Assembly: GCA_018350325.1 (NCBI GenBank)
Contig: JAEVLN010000002.1
Coordinates: 2,940,295 to 3,004,294 of the forward strand
Reading direction: 5' to 3'
DNA: 64,000 nucleotides
From: Globodera rostochiensis
Taxonomy: Eukaryota; Nematoda; Chromadorea; Rhabditida; Heteroderidae
The notes under the pieces were generated by a model that did not search any database, was not told where the DNA came from, and saw only the letters and a program-made list of their open reading frames with translations. The translations under genes and the position numbers were made by a program. Below are positions 1 to 11,296 of the stretch, one piece after another (position 1 is the stretch's first letter; the number at the start of each line of letters is the position of its first letter).

Positions 1-240
1 GTGGACAATCCGACAGTGGACAATTGGACAGTGGACAATCCGACAGTGGACAATCGGACAGTGGACAATTCGACAGTGAATGAATTCTTCAAACTCGATA
101 AAAAGATTTTTCTAAGGATATTCGGGGCGTAGAATTTTAGTTTTTTTTAAATTTCATTCACTGTCGAATTGTCCACTGTCCGATTGTCCACTTCTGTCGA
201 ATTGTCCACACTGTCGGATTGTCCACTGTCCAATTGTCCG
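1..240. repeat. Foldback repeat with GTGGACAATCGGACA-type arms
   Basis: The first 78 bases are a tandem array of a roughly 15-bp unit of the type GTGGACAATCGGACA. The same unit returns inverted at about 161-238 (motif TGTCGAATTGTCCAC). The two arrays enclose about 80 bp of AT-rich DNA, so the whole can fold into a hairpin. The left end is cut by the window edge, so target-site duplication cannot be checked. It resembles other foldback elements in this window, in which the inverted arms are made of short direct repeats. It is non-coding. Confidence 0.7.
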
Positions 241-414
241 GGCGCCGATTTGTGTAACGTTTTTTGCCGCTTTTATTCTATTATGAGACGTCAGGCATAA
301 AACATTTGTGTTGAAGGAACCAAAATTTGAATTGATTTTAAACATTTAACGCTTGCATTTTGAATATCACAAGCATTTTAAGGGTATCCGCTGGGGTGAA
401 AGTACGATAGAAGA

Positions 415-500
415 TCAAAAAATGATTACGGTATCCGTTAGGGATGTTCGAGAGTCTCGGTCTCGGTTCTCGGTACATTTCAAGTCTCGAACATCCCTAG
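415..500. repeat. Palindromic TCTCGGTCTCGG repeat
   Basis: The sequence GATGTTCGAGAGTCTCGG at about 441-458 is followed by an inverted partner, AAGTCTCGAACATCC, at about 480-494. This gives an imperfect hairpin of about 60 bp made of GAGA/TCTC-type words. Related palindromes lie near 18035, 28540-28630, 36195-36260 and 53065-53215. The rest of 250-789 is AT-rich with a C11 run near 590; I see no gene there. Confidence 0.5.
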
Positions 501-789
501 TATCCTTTGACTCACCTGCTGACCCCGATCCGGTGTTATTCCAGCATTCCAGGAATGCCAACCTGCGGTATAGTAAGCGCATATTCTGACCCCCCCCCCC
601 TCCTCGCGCTATGTTGATTAGCATAAAGTGAAAAGCAAAAATGATCGATCGATGTGATGCATCAAACGGAGTTAAGAAATGTTTTATTAAGCAAAATAAA
701 CATAATCCATTCAATTATGGGCCATAATATGCACAACAAATATACACTTAAATTTGCCCCAAGCATTTTTTGATTTGTTTTTGTGCCGT

Positions 790-3742
790 TCAAAGGCTAA
801 TGCTTTTGGTGGGCGGTTGCATTTGGATGTACCAGAGGTAATAGCCCCAGTAAAGCAAATTCCAAATGGTAAAAGCCGTCGGGAAAAGCCATCGGGAGTT
901 CAGGTCGATGCTGAGCCCTTTCCTCGAACAGCGGAAGCCTTCATGCAGAAAGTGATTGGTGGCCTAGGCCAATTAGACCATTTAATCGAATGAAATGATT
1001 TAATCAATTAGACCATCGGATTGACGTCACGCGGCGGCTGCGTTTTGGAAGAAGTAGAAGAAGCATTGTTGTTGTTGTTGTTGTGCTTAAAGTTTTTATT
1101 CATTTTTTAAATTATTATTATTATCATTATTAATTTACCTTTTTTCGGCCCGATTCTGTCCTGTCCACCGTAATTGCGGGCAAAACCCTCGAAATTTTGG
1201 CAAATTCCTTTTTCTCCTCCTTTTTTATTTTCATTGGCGGCGATCTTTGAGGCGGCTGTTCGTCAACCGAAAACCAAACCTTAAACAACATAAAAAGTGC
1301 CTTAATTAGGTCAATTAACTGGTCAATCATTTACCGGATTATTCTCTCCAACATTTGCTGCCGACGACCATTTCAAAGTCGGACTTTCGTCACTCTAAAG
1401 CTTAAAAAATATTTTGTTTTTTTTAAATAATAAATAAAATTGCCTCAGACGACGACGCGTCGATTGATGGCAATTTGTTGTAATCGGTAATGATCGGCGG
1501 CGGCTTTGCGCGTTCCCAACTGTTTTGTGTTGACGAGTCAAAAAACATTGGCCCCCGTTGGGGCAACGGAGTCGGGATTCTCGAGATCATCGGAGACGGA
1601 CCCCCTTTGGGTGGGGCTCGCCCGGGGGGAATTGTGACAGAGTCTAATTAATAAATTAATTAAAACTCTGATACAATTAAAAATTGCCAACTTTTCTTCG
1701 CGTAATAATTCGCAAATCGCTCATATTTTTCAGCCTCGCGCATGTAGGAATTGACTGCGGCGAATTCCAACAGACTCAAAAAGACAAAAAACATGCAAGC
1801 TGTGCAAAAGTACATAATTATTACTTTTAAATAATAATAATAATAATTGTAATAATTAATAAACATCGTTTAAAGCAATAAACATATAAGCAATTGTGGC
1901 ACCTCCGAACCAAAAGTCGATTGCCTTCGCATAGGCAACTTGGGGCAGCCCGAAGCGAAGACCATTCCCCTGATTAATTAATTATTTACTAATTTTGTTT
2001 TGTAAATTAATGAACAATTAAAATGTCATTAATTAGTGCTCATTAGGGCGGGCGCGGCACATTAAATGCTAAAATGCCGCACCAATGTGGAAAGTGAGAG
2101 AAGCGTTGTGAATGAAAGCGTGACTCGCGCCGGCACTGCGCTGAAATGTTTTTTTTTTTTGCATTTTGTTTTTGCGGACAATCGACCGACCGTCGGTCAA
2201 TCCAAAAGGAGACCTAAACAAAAACAAAAAAAAAAACAAATTTTTTTTAAAAAAATTCTTTAAATTTACCCACGAAATCATCACAATCATTCCGGTCGGG
2301 ATGAAGGACTGCACGACGTGGTAGCCAATTTGTCTGTTCAGATGGATAATCGCCTCCAAGCAGCTGAACTTGTCTAAACAACACGGCAATTAATCATTGT
2401 TTCTAATTGTAATTTAATCATCTTAATTAGGTAATTAACCCCTTTTGAATGAATGTTCCATAATAGCGTAATTGTATATGCCGTCGCAGTATTCGTTGGT
2501 TAAGTTGACAATTTTAAACTCGGGCAATTGAATATCTGAAATAATTAATTTTAATTAATATATTTGTCCATCAATTTACCTACCCGGATTGTAACGAGTC
2601 GCGTCGATAATGTCGAACCAACGAAAACTCACCTGATTATCCACATAAGCATCTAAATGCTTTTTGTTTTTAAATTATTTATTATTTTAATTTAACGCAC
2701 AGCTCAACATTTGAATGGCACACTTTTGGGAGTCCATCGGATAAAGAGACAATTCCAAATTGCAGGCCACGCTCAAAGTAATGCTAAACAAAATTAATTC
2801 CAAAAATAAATTTTTTTTTAAATAAATAAAATTTAACCAACAAAATGCCGAAAAATAGGGTGCGTGCCGGTACCCGACTAGCAACTAACTACCAGAATCG
2901 AGAATTTAATGTGTCAATTTATAAAACATTTTGTCGGGTACAAATTATTAAAAACATATAAATTCGGGCTCTAAAAAACTAATAAAGTCTTCTAGGCAAT
3001 TTTAAGTTTTCTAATTAAAAAAATAAGATAAATTTTAAACAAAATAAAAAAAAAACTAATTTTAGAGAAATCAAAACAAAAAAAAATGGCACCGTGTCGA
3101 ATAGGCAATTGTGCCATTGCGGTCAATAAACAAATTCAAATTTGGCGCAATCACTTCGTGGAAACGGCTGGTGCGAGAATTTGCAAAGTACAGATCGGGC
3201 AGCCTTTAAATGCGTCACAATTTTACCATAAAATTATTTTCAAATTCTCTCTAATTTTTATTTATATTTTATTTCAAATTTTCTGAAGTTAATTAGTGGT
3301 TAAAATATATGAGTAAAATGGACCAAATGTAATGGCGAATTTTGGGGTCGTTTAAAAGGACATAATCGAAGTCCGAATGGTTTAATGAGGGATCTTTCCA
3401 GCTCAAATAGAGGTACAAATCCGCATCAAAGCTCTAAATTTCGTTGAAAATTAAATTTAAATTCATGAAAAAATTCAAAAAAAATATCAAAAAATTTTGC
3501 CATTTCTGCCGCTCGGAAATTGCCCAACGATTCGATGTAAATGCCACAAAAAACTTTCAGCGGCTCATTTCCCACCAGTGGCGGCAACTTCGGATTTCGT
3601 TGGAGCCTTTCGCGTAATGAACGGCCCCATAAAAAAGTGCTAAATAAATATTATTTTTATTTTATTTTTCAGTTTTAATAAAATTTGTTTACCAAAATGC
3701 CAAAACCTCAAACAAAATGAGCAAATGTTTATGTGAAGACAT
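790..3742 (-). CDS. Cys-loop ligand-gated chloride channel (acetylcholine-gated/LGC-46-like)
   Basis: This is a subunit of a pentameric neurotransmitter-gated channel in the plasma membrane, spread over about a dozen phase-consistent exons. The start ATG at 3742 gives a signal peptide (MSSHKHLLILFEVLAF). The ligand-binding domain follows, with the motifs PDLYFANSRTSRFHEV and NGTIAYSTR. The Cys-loop has exactly 13 residues between its two cysteines (CNLELSLYPMDSQKC). TM1 is near 2270-2380, and TM2 reads VPARVTLSFTTLLSLSTL. The PAR signature before TM2 is the anion-selectivity mark of this superfamily. TM3 lies near 1740-1840, followed by a long M3-M4 loop with a poly-Asn stretch, and TM4 (LFPTAFTIWNLLYW) near 830-900. 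The stop is at 790. The wording of TM1-TM3 is closest, as I recall, to the nematode ACC/LGC-46 group, but the ligand is inferred. It appears intact. Confidence 0.88.
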
Positions 3743-4087
3743 AAATAAATAATTAAGCGCCTAATGACCTAAATTTATGTTGAAAATATAAATAATATTT
3801 ATTTTTTTGTAGTAATTGCACATTTTTTTTATTCCTAAAATCCAATTATAAAATGGCACAACTTTTATATGTGGCACTTTGGCACACTTTCACTTGGAAT
3901 GTCGATAAAAAATGAATGGAGTGAAAATGCCAAAAGTCGTTTGAGATGGCCTCCAAATTTGGGGTTTCTATTTTTGAAATTTGTCACGTTTTATTTCATA
4001 AAAATAAAGCAATCGATAAAAGAAACATTTAAAAAAAAGTAAATTAAAATTTATTTTCTCAAAAAAAAACAAAAATCTTTTTGTTAT

Positions 4088-4300
4088 TCAGAATTTTGCC
4101 GGAATGCATTTCAATTGTTCCCCGGTGCATTTTGGACAGAATTTCTCCCCTGAGGGGACTTTGCTAAGCATTCGAAAGTCCGCACTTTTTGAAAACATTT
4201 GTTTTATTGTTGGTGGCCTCGTTATTTTGTGCCGAATGTCTTCTGCCTGTTCCCATGGGATTTTGGAGTTGGGATCTGCCTGAAAAAGCTGCCGAAATGC
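4088..4300 (-). CDS. Candidate terminal exon, unknown protein
   Basis: The minus strand has an open frame of about 70 residues that opens after an AG acceptor at 4301-4302 and stops at 4088. It includes the words QADPNSKIPWEQAEDIRHK and GEKFCPKCTGEQLKC, so it carries a C-x2-C pair and a third cysteine six residues on. Its composition is clearly coding-like against the AT-rich surroundings. I could not find upstream exons or a start codon. It may be the 3' exon of a gene with its 5' part in 4400-6050, or a relic. The family is not recognised. Confidence 0.4.
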   Translation of the reverse strand, partial: AFRQLFQADPNSKIPWEQAEDIRHKITRPPTIKQMFSKSADFRMLSKVPSGEKFCPKCTGEQLKCIPAKF

Positions 4301-4302
4301 CT

Positions 4303-6249
4303 TTTGGACAAAATTTATTTAGTCGAAAAAGCCACATAAAAAGTTAAGAAAATTGGAAAGAATTTTACATCAAAAAAAATATATTTGTTTTAATAATAAA
4401 AGAACATTGAATGTATAAATCATTTTCAAAACAATTTAAAGCCACTTACTCTAAAATAAATTGTTAATTCAGAGGGAATCTCATTCAAAAAGAATTAATC
4501 GATGGCATTTTTATTACTAAAAAATAAAATTATTTTATTGAAAATATAAATTGAATATTGTGAAGCTGTGTTCAAAAAATCGACTATTTTCCTTTTTTAC
4601 CGCCATTGTTTTTGAAGGCATTGGAGCGGAAAACGCCCGGGGGGGGGGGGGGGAATCTTTTGTCAAAACTTTGTTCGCGGCAAATTTAATTACGCAAATA
4701 ATTATGTTATTTTATATTTATTTTTTGAATTTTAAGAAATAATTTTGTTTACTTTAACTGAATCTCTGTAGGCAAATGAGAAATTCAATTTTTTATTTTA
4801 CAAAAACAAATTGTAATTTAACCATATTTTTTAATATTAAAAAATGCTTTAAGTTTATGGAGAAGTGAGTGGCGTGTGCAAAATTAATAATGTGGGGCCA
4901 GCAATTTGTCACCCAAACAAACAAATAGAAAAAAAGGGGCACTACCAGAGAATGGAATAAAATAAATTATTAATTTTAGTTTTAAAAATTTATTTTAATA
5001 AAAAGAAACCAAAACGCATTTTGTACAGAGAATGGAATAGAATAAATTATCAATTTTAGTTTTAAAAATTTATTTTAATAAAAAAGAAACCAAAACGCAT
5101 TTTGTACAGAGAATGGAATAGAATAAATAAAAAAGTGTTTATTAATTTAGTTTTAAAAATTTATTTTAATAAAAAGAAGCAAAAAATCCCAAAACGCATT
5201 TTTTGTACAGAGAAAATGTCCATTTGTCAATGAGAAATTTGAGAAATTAATCTTAATAAGAGAATAATAGCAACAAAAACAGTTGTTGCTTTTTCCTTTC
5301 AAAAAATGTAACATAATAAAATTGGGTATATATTTTAACGTTTTTGCCGATTATTTTTGGCAGACCAAAAACTGTTGAGGAGTTAAAGAACACTCCGCCG
5401 ATCGGAGCGATAGAAAGACTCGGCTAAGTGATCAGCGGCAGCCTCAGCAGGTGGCAGCAGCCACCAGCAGATGGAAATGACACTTTTTATGGAGTTTGGT
5501 CGATGCTTAAATAGCGCCGGAAAGAGTAGATCAAGCAGCTCAACAAATAAATCAAAACCGAAATTTAAAAAAACGTAATTTATTGAATTTGTTATTGTAA
5601 TAGCGCAAATTGTTTGTTAGCCAATAACCCATGGGAATTGACAATGTTTTGCCGGAACTAATTTGTAAACAATATGTAATTTAAATTCCAACTTTAAAAT
5701 TTTTAATAAAATATTTTCTATTACATTTTTAATTAATAATAATTATTCAGACAAATTTAACGTTATTTGCATTCGTTTGTTAATTTGATTTTCGTTCCTC
5801 TCTCGCGCGTTAGTCCTTGCGCCGCCATTTTGGCCCATTTTTTTTTTGTCAAAAAATGTTTTTCAAAAAGGACAGCGGCGGATGCACACAAACAGCCCCC
5901 GAGGGGGGGGGGGGGGGGGAAGTTGTGAATTGTTTAATTGCATTAATAGCCTCTCAAAGGGAAAAAGCAATTTAAAAACTTCCTCCTGCAGTGATAAGAA
6001 TCGCCAAAACGGGCTCAAATAACGGCGGACGGAGCAAAACGAATTCATTTTCATTTTACGCCCGACAAAATCAGTTTATTGTTGAGAGACAGTACAAAAA
6101 GTAAAGTAAAATTTAATGCTTATATTATTAATAAAATGCAATTAAATGTAACAGAAACATTTTTGTCCGACGATTATTCTGAGCCAAAAATTGTCTAAAC
6201 GCAATAAAATTTGTTCTTTAGCATTTTCTAAAATTTTAAGATTTATAAA
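4303..6249. other. AT-rich intergenic stretch
   Basis: This is mostly AT-rich DNA with poly(G) runs near 4638 and 5905. A tandem repeat sits at 4947-5215 (listed separately). A GC-richer patch at about 5390-5540 contains CAG-rich sequence but no convincing exon. A minus-strand open frame at 5863-6054 (63 codons) has no recognisable similarity and is not called. Confidence 0.5.
4947..5215. repeat. Tandem repeat, about 80-bp unit, 3.3 copies
   Basis: The word AGAGAATGGAATA recurs at about 4947, 5027 and 5108, giving a period of 80-81 bp. The body of the unit is AATTTTAGTTTTAAAAATTT, followed by TTAATAAAAAGAAACC and CAAAACGCATTTTGTACAG. The last copy is slightly expanded and ends near 5215. It lies between genes and is non-coding. 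Confidence 0.75.
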
Positions 6250-8485
6250 ATGAGTGCGGCATCCATCGATGGCATTTTGCTGTTTGTTGTTGTTGTCGTT
6301 TTGCTGCACACACCGGCACTTTTAGGACAAAAGTTGGCAAATGATAAGGCCGATTTGGACACTTTGAAGTTTGTCCACGCGCTTTGGCGGCACGGCGATC
6401 GGACACCGTCCAAAATGATTCCGTCCGATCAGACGAACACTTTGGACAAGTGGAAGGCCAAATTTGGCGGCCTCGGTAACACCGAGTTAATGGACTTTTT
6501 AAAATTAACCCAAATTATTTTGCCTATCAATTCGGGAATTTACATTTTTGATGGCAATTATAAAATAGGTCAGCTGACCGATGACGGTGCCCGGCAACAT
6601 TTCAATTTGGGCCGTCTGCTGCGCCACCGTTACGATGATTTTTTTTCGTGCACATTTACGCCCGAACAATTTGTGTACCGTTCCAGCGACTACAATCGCA
6701 CCAAAATGAGCGCAATCGCAAACCTTCAGGGTGAATTAAAAAATAATTAAATAATGCCAAAAACAAAACAAAAAAATAATTAAAATATGCGCATGGCAGA
6801 ATGGAGTTCACCACTTACGCTTTAGGGCTTTTTTCACCGGACAGTCAAAAGGGCCCCAAAATGCCGCTGGAAGAGAATGCCCCGAAGGGATTGGAGCTGT
6901 GCTTTCTGCCCCAGGGCCATGACCCAATTGTGTTCGACGACGTGGAGTGTCCAGCAGCCAGCAAAGCGGAGGACGAGCTGTTCAGCAGCGACGGCTTCAA
7001 AAAGGTTTAAAATTGGCCCAAAATTTTCTGCACTTCATCTTTTCCATTCACCCAACGCTTTTTGTGCAGGAAGAGAAAAAGAATGCCAAATTGCTCACTT
7101 TCCTTGGCCAAAAGTCGCAATATGGCCAAGTGCCGCACCCGCTGCGCCGTATTTATTACGTGCACGACCCGCTGAATTCCATAAATGCACACAAAAAAGA
7201 CGGATTTGTGTTGCCGGATTGGGTGCGTTGGACAATGTTTTGGCACTAATTACTAGAGACGAGATTTATATGGACTAAAAAAAGTCAAATTGGACTTAAA
7301 ATATGGACCAAAAACCCCAAAAAATGCCAAAATATGGGACTAAAAAATGTGCTAAAAGAATGAATGCTATTTTTGGGCTTTTCTCTCAAAAAACCATGTT
7401 AAAACATAAAAATCTCGACTCTACTAATTACATAAAATGCATAAAATAATTTTACATTTTTTAAATCACCGGTTTTGTGAATATGTAGGTCAATGAAACA
7501 ATGCGTCAAGAGATTATGCGTCTGTACAACTTGAAGAACTCGTTCAATTACAAAGTGGATGTCATCAAACGACTTTGGTCCGGTTGGTGTAAAAAAAAAT
7601 AAAATAAATTTCATTCAAACAAAAAAAGCCTTCGTTTTAGGCCCCCTGTTCACGGAAATTTTGGATCGCATGGATTCGATTGTGAGCGGCAATTACAAAG
7701 GCAAAGAAAAATTGCACGCTTATTCTGGCCACGATGGGTCAATTGCGGGTAAATAAAATGCATTTTTAAATAGAAAATTATGAAAAGAAAGGGTAAAATC
7801 GATTAAATTGGTAAAAGCACAAAGGAGAGAGAGAAAGAGGAAAGAGAGAGGGCAGAGAGACGCGCACGCCGAGTGATTGGAAGCTGATCACTGATCAAAG
7901 AAGGAATACGCCGTGGGCGTTCTGCTCAATGTGCGCGTCGTTGGTGCAGTGGCAGCATTGCTGCCTTCCAAGCAGTAGGGGCGGGTTCGATTCCCGCACG
8001 ACGCATTAACTTTTTGCAGAAATGGTTTTAAATTACAGTACATAATCATATTTGATCGAGCGTATGTAAGCAATTTATTTAATCGAATATTTAAATGCTT
8101 TTTATTAAATTTATTCTGTTTATTCTCTCGTGCTTGATTTGAAGGACTGCTGGCCATCCTGGACATTTATCCCGAAGTCTTTCCCACCTACGCGAACGCT
8201 TTGCTGTTGGAGCTGCACCAACCCCAGACGCGAAAGGGCGCCTACAGCAGAGGTTCAAGATCAGCAAGTTCGGACAATAGTGAGCCGTTCGTGCGATTGT
8301 ATCACAAAAATACAACGGAGGGTGTCACGCTGTTCGAGCTCCAAATTCCCAACTGCGGGCCTCCATGCACACTGAAGAAGCTGCGCGAGACGCGCAAGGC
8401 GTTCATCATTGAAGTGCCCCAGTGGAAGGAGGAGTGCGAGGGAAGCAAGAAGAAGGACAAGCAGTTAAGAAATAGGCCGACTTGA
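6250..8485 (+). CDS. Secreted histidine acid phosphatase
   Basis: This is a phosphomonoesterase of the histidine acid phosphatase branch-2 family, expected in lysosomes or secreted. Exons are 6250-6730, about 6800-7004, 7070-7222, 7489-7582, 7641-7748 and 8145-8485. The N-terminus is a signal peptide (MSAASIDGILLFVVVVVLL). The catalytic motif RHGDRTP follows in the context LWRHGDRTPSK. Exon 5 supplies the second catalytic motif, HD, as YSGHDGSIAG. The final exon encodes the cysteine-bearing C-terminus. The last four junctions keep phase perfectly. The exon 1/exon 2 junction does not: exon 1 ends in phase 1, and the only obvious acceptor leaves the conserved frame one base off, so either a base is wrong or the site is atypical. 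Nematodes carry many such genes; the substrate cannot be read from sequence. Confidence 0.85.
7935..8005 (+). tRNA. tRNA-Gly (anticodon TCC)
   Basis: This 71-nt cloverleaf lies in the last intron of the acid phosphatase gene, on the same strand. The acceptor stem pairs GCGTCGT with ACGACGC, followed by discriminator A. The anticodon arm is GCTGC-CTTCCAA-GCAGT, with TCC at the anticodon position. The A box TGGTGCAGTGG is at 7942-7952 and the B box GGTTCGATTCC at 7984-7994. It resembles ordinary eukaryotic tRNA-Gly(UCC) closely and has no intron. An intron location is possible for a gene read by RNA polymerase III. Confidence 0.9.
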
Positions 8486-8652
8486 TTTATATATTGCTTT
8501 ATAAGAGAAGCATGTTTCCTTGATGAGTCAGAGGATCGGAGATTTAAAAATGTTTGTATTAATGTTTGGTCCACTGAACTCCCTCCGGAACAGACTCAAA
8601 AAATGCGCAAATAAGCTTGGCGATAGCCGCCAATCTTTTGAATTATAAGTAG

Positions 8653-8812
8653 GGAGGGACCGGTGCCGGACCGGAATCCGGCCGGATCTTTCCGGAATCC
8701 GGGTTTTTGACCCTTCCGGATTTTTTTCCGGATTGGGATTTTCCCGGAAAAATTCCACCGGTAAATTTTCAAAATTGAGTTCCGGAAATTTGATTTCACC
8801 GGTCCCTAATTA
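8653..8812. repeat. Palindromic GGGACCGGTG element (MITE-like)
   Basis: The left end AGGGACCGGTG at about 8654-8664 is matched by the inverted right end CACCGGTCCCT at about 8797-8807. The interior is CCGGAATCC-type sequence that can itself fold. It is about 155 bp and non-coding. Similar CCGG/GGAATTCC wording occurs near 16600-16640 and 17105-17160. It lies just downstream of the acid phosphatase stop. Confidence 0.6.
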
Positions 8813-8834
8813 TAAGCCCCAATTTGCTTAACAG

Positions 8835-8958
8835 GACCGCGTGGTCGTCCTGTGGAAGTTTGTTCTCCAGTGTAAAATCGTTGGGCTGTGCCGACGGCTG
8901 TTATGTGAAGTCGGAGAGCTGTTTCATGTTTCTGGGCCGACGATATCTGTGCTGCTAA
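8835..8958 (+). CDS. Candidate cysteine-rich terminal exon
   Basis: After an acceptor-like AG at 8833-8834 an open frame of about 40 residues runs to a TAA at 8956-8958. It contains six cysteines (WSSCGSLF, LGCADGCYV, SESCFMFL, then a terminal CC). An AATAAA polyadenylation-like signal follows near 8992. No upstream ATG exon is identified. It could be an alternative last exon of the acid phosphatase gene, a small secreted-protein exon, or chance. The family is not recognised. Confidence 0.3.
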
Positions 8959-9193
8959 AGATAGACAATGAAACGGAACTGGAAACAAGAATAAAGCCAC
9001 TTTTTGTGATTAATTAACCGTTTTCAATTCAACGGTAGACAAAAGGGTCCCCCCTCCCCCCCCCCCCCATTTTTTTAAAATAGAAATTGTTTCAAAGTCA
9101 TGGAAAAGTGTTTCTGCTGGGAATTTTCGGGGGCGTAATATCCACTCCGATATGTGAGGGGGGGGGGCCTACGGGGGGGGGGGGGGGGGTAGG

Positions 9194-9592
9194 GGTCAAC
9201 TGCGTCTGGCCAACTGCGTCTCAGGGACGTTTAGCAACTCATAACTTTTTTCATTACTGACCAATCTTCATAATCTTTATATCATTCGAAAGGCCGTAAG
9301 AAGAAGCAGCTATTTGTAAGCATTCGAAAAAGTATTGGATAAAAATGAACAAAGTTATGACCAGACAACAATGACAAAGTCCGATTTTTACACTTTCATT
9401 TATAACTTTTTAATAGAACATTGAACCGAATCGATGTTGCTGATATATATCTTCTAATCATTTAGAGCTTTCCAATGATATAAAGATTATGAAGATTGGT
9501 TAGTCTTGAAAAAAGTTATGAGCTGCTAAACGTTCTTGAGACGCAGTTGGCCCGCTTCGCTACATGGCATCCCCAATTGACCCCAAGGGTAT
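9194..9592. repeat. Foldback element of about 400 bp
   Basis: The left arm CAACTGCGTCTCAGGGACGT and about 60 further bases (about 9208-9293) are matched almost perfectly, inverted, by about 9464-9553. The middle is unique AT-rich DNA. The outermost bases GGGGTCAA and TTGACCCC also pair. No coding capacity. Poly(C) and poly(G) runs (9048-9069, 9157-9190) lie immediately to the left. Confidence 0.8.
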
Positions 9593-10107
9593 TTCCATTT
9601 TACCCGTCAATTATTTTATATCCCCAAGACCCAAATGTAGAATCTAGGTGGCAAATTGCAGGCGCAAATTCCGTCCCTAACAAATAAGCGGGCAAAATTG
9701 TGAGACTCTAAACAAATTTTTATTTATCCATGTGATTACTTCATTTCATCGTTGGTTTTTGGCATTTGTTTATTGGCGTTTCGTGCATAAAAGCGATTAA
9801 TTTTGGAAAAATTGTTCGAATCCGGTTTCGTAGTTCGCAATTGGTCGAATGAAGGTTATTTCGAGCCCCCGAAACTCCATAGAAACTCCTTTCATGAATT
9901 TATAATTATTCCAATTTTTTGGCGCGAGTTGACCCGCCGACCCACTAAATTTCTCCTGCTGGAGTCCTATAAAACCGTAAATAACCAGAACTACTTACTT
10001 GTAAGTGTATTTATACATGTGCCATTAGGCAGATAGAAAATAATGCTGGCACAAAAATATGCTTTAATATCACTGTATATTCACATCACATCGTCGTTTA
10101 TGGTTTA
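9593..10107. other. Stretch without an identified gene
   Basis: This holds AT-rich DNA and a plus-strand open frame at 9803-10036 (78 codons, no ATG start, no recognised similarity). The minus-strand polyadenylation-like hexamer ATTAAA for the next gene lies near 10061. I see no other feature. Confidence 0.4.
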
Positions 10108-11296
10108 TCAAAATCGACGTCCGAAGACAATTGTACGTTCCGTAACATGGTTAACAAAGGAGCACTGATCTTCGCACATGAGGCCGTATTGTTGACAGTA
10201 TCTGAAAAGGGCCGACGGATAAAATGATGTCGAAGTGACGTTTTTTGAGGCTGTTGGCGTACCTGGCAGCCATGTCACAGAACGAACACGACAAAAACTC
10301 GTCCATCCACGAACACCAATCAGTCAGATAATAGAGACATCCTTGCGTTGTGGCGAGAATTAAGTGCATTGACGGCCAGGTCCATCCGACTACAGTGGCA
10401 GTCAGCGTGATGGCCCAATGCTCCACCAAACCCAGACCAAAGTACACCGTCAAAAGGATGACCAGAAAACGAAACGTCTAAAAAGACGAAAAAGAAACGT
10501 TTCGAAGAGAGCAAAGAACAATTTCCCACCCTGAACTGCCAAAGCCACAAAAGTGTTGGCATCAACCACTGGAGAGCAGCCACGGTTTTGCTGTACAAAC
10601 GTCTGAGCTCGATGAAAGGAGACTCCCCTCTCTCGTCATCCTCATCAGGAAAGCGTTCATAACTCCTGCAACAACAAAAAAAAAATTTAACTTAAATAAA
10701 TTTTGACGCTGCTTACCGAGCTGGAGTTGGATCAGTTCCCCCTTCGTCCATCGCCTGGGGAAAGTCATATGTCCGCAAATTGACGATCGCTGCGTCAGAC
10801 CTAAACAGAGACAAATGCGGTCAGCGGACAGATCAAAACGTGATTCTCGCCTGCTCCTTCGAAGTTCAGTCCCGGATTCTTCATTTTGTTCATTCTGTTG
10901 CACCAATACACTTCGCAGATCACGTTTAAGATCCACAGAGTCTGGCGATATCAGTTGAGGTGAGGATTTCACTGCACGCAACGGGGATACATTCGCTGCC
11001 ATCTCAGCAACCTGTTGGGGAGTCTGTTGATGTTCTTCGGCATTTGGATCACTGAAAAGAAAGCAATGGAAAAACTGAAATTATATAATTTCCATCGCCC
11101 CACACACAACCAACCGTTCAGCAGTCTGCTCTAAAGCTTGAGGTGAATTGATCGGCTGCACTGTCGGTTGCCTTTGTGCATTAACAGCGTCTGCACGATG
11201 AAATATCTGCCGAGGAGGATGTCTGCCAAGCGGCGTCAGAGTGTAGACCAACGGATGCGAATCGTCCGGCTGACTATGAGTTGGGTTCGAAGCCAT
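10108..11296 (-). CDS. Multi-pass membrane protein of unknown family
   Basis: The ATG is at 11296 and the stop at 10108. Exons fit at about 11296-11110, 11053-10830, a short piece to about 10720, 10672-10530, 10475-10270 and 10202-10108. The N-terminal third is hydrophilic, Gln/Pro-rich and has no signal peptide. It is followed by an acidic linker (ERFPDEDDERGES) and a hydrophobic C-terminal half that includes LQWLMPTLLWLWQF and RFLVILLTVYFGLGLVEHW. This suggests two to four membrane helices, then a cysteine-bearing tail. One junction near 10800 needs an intron of only about 29 nt to keep frame, so it may be a very short intron or a sequence error. A TATA box lies 70 bp upstream. I do not recognise the family. 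Confidence 0.62.

Noticed and set aside
754..993. Plus-strand open frame of 79 codons
   Set aside because: It is the antisense of the TM4 exon and C-terminus of the Cys-loop receptor.
5863..6054. Minus-strand 63-codon frame upstream of the phosphatase
   Set aside because: It includes a poly-Pro run from a poly(G) tract, and no similarity or splice partner was found.
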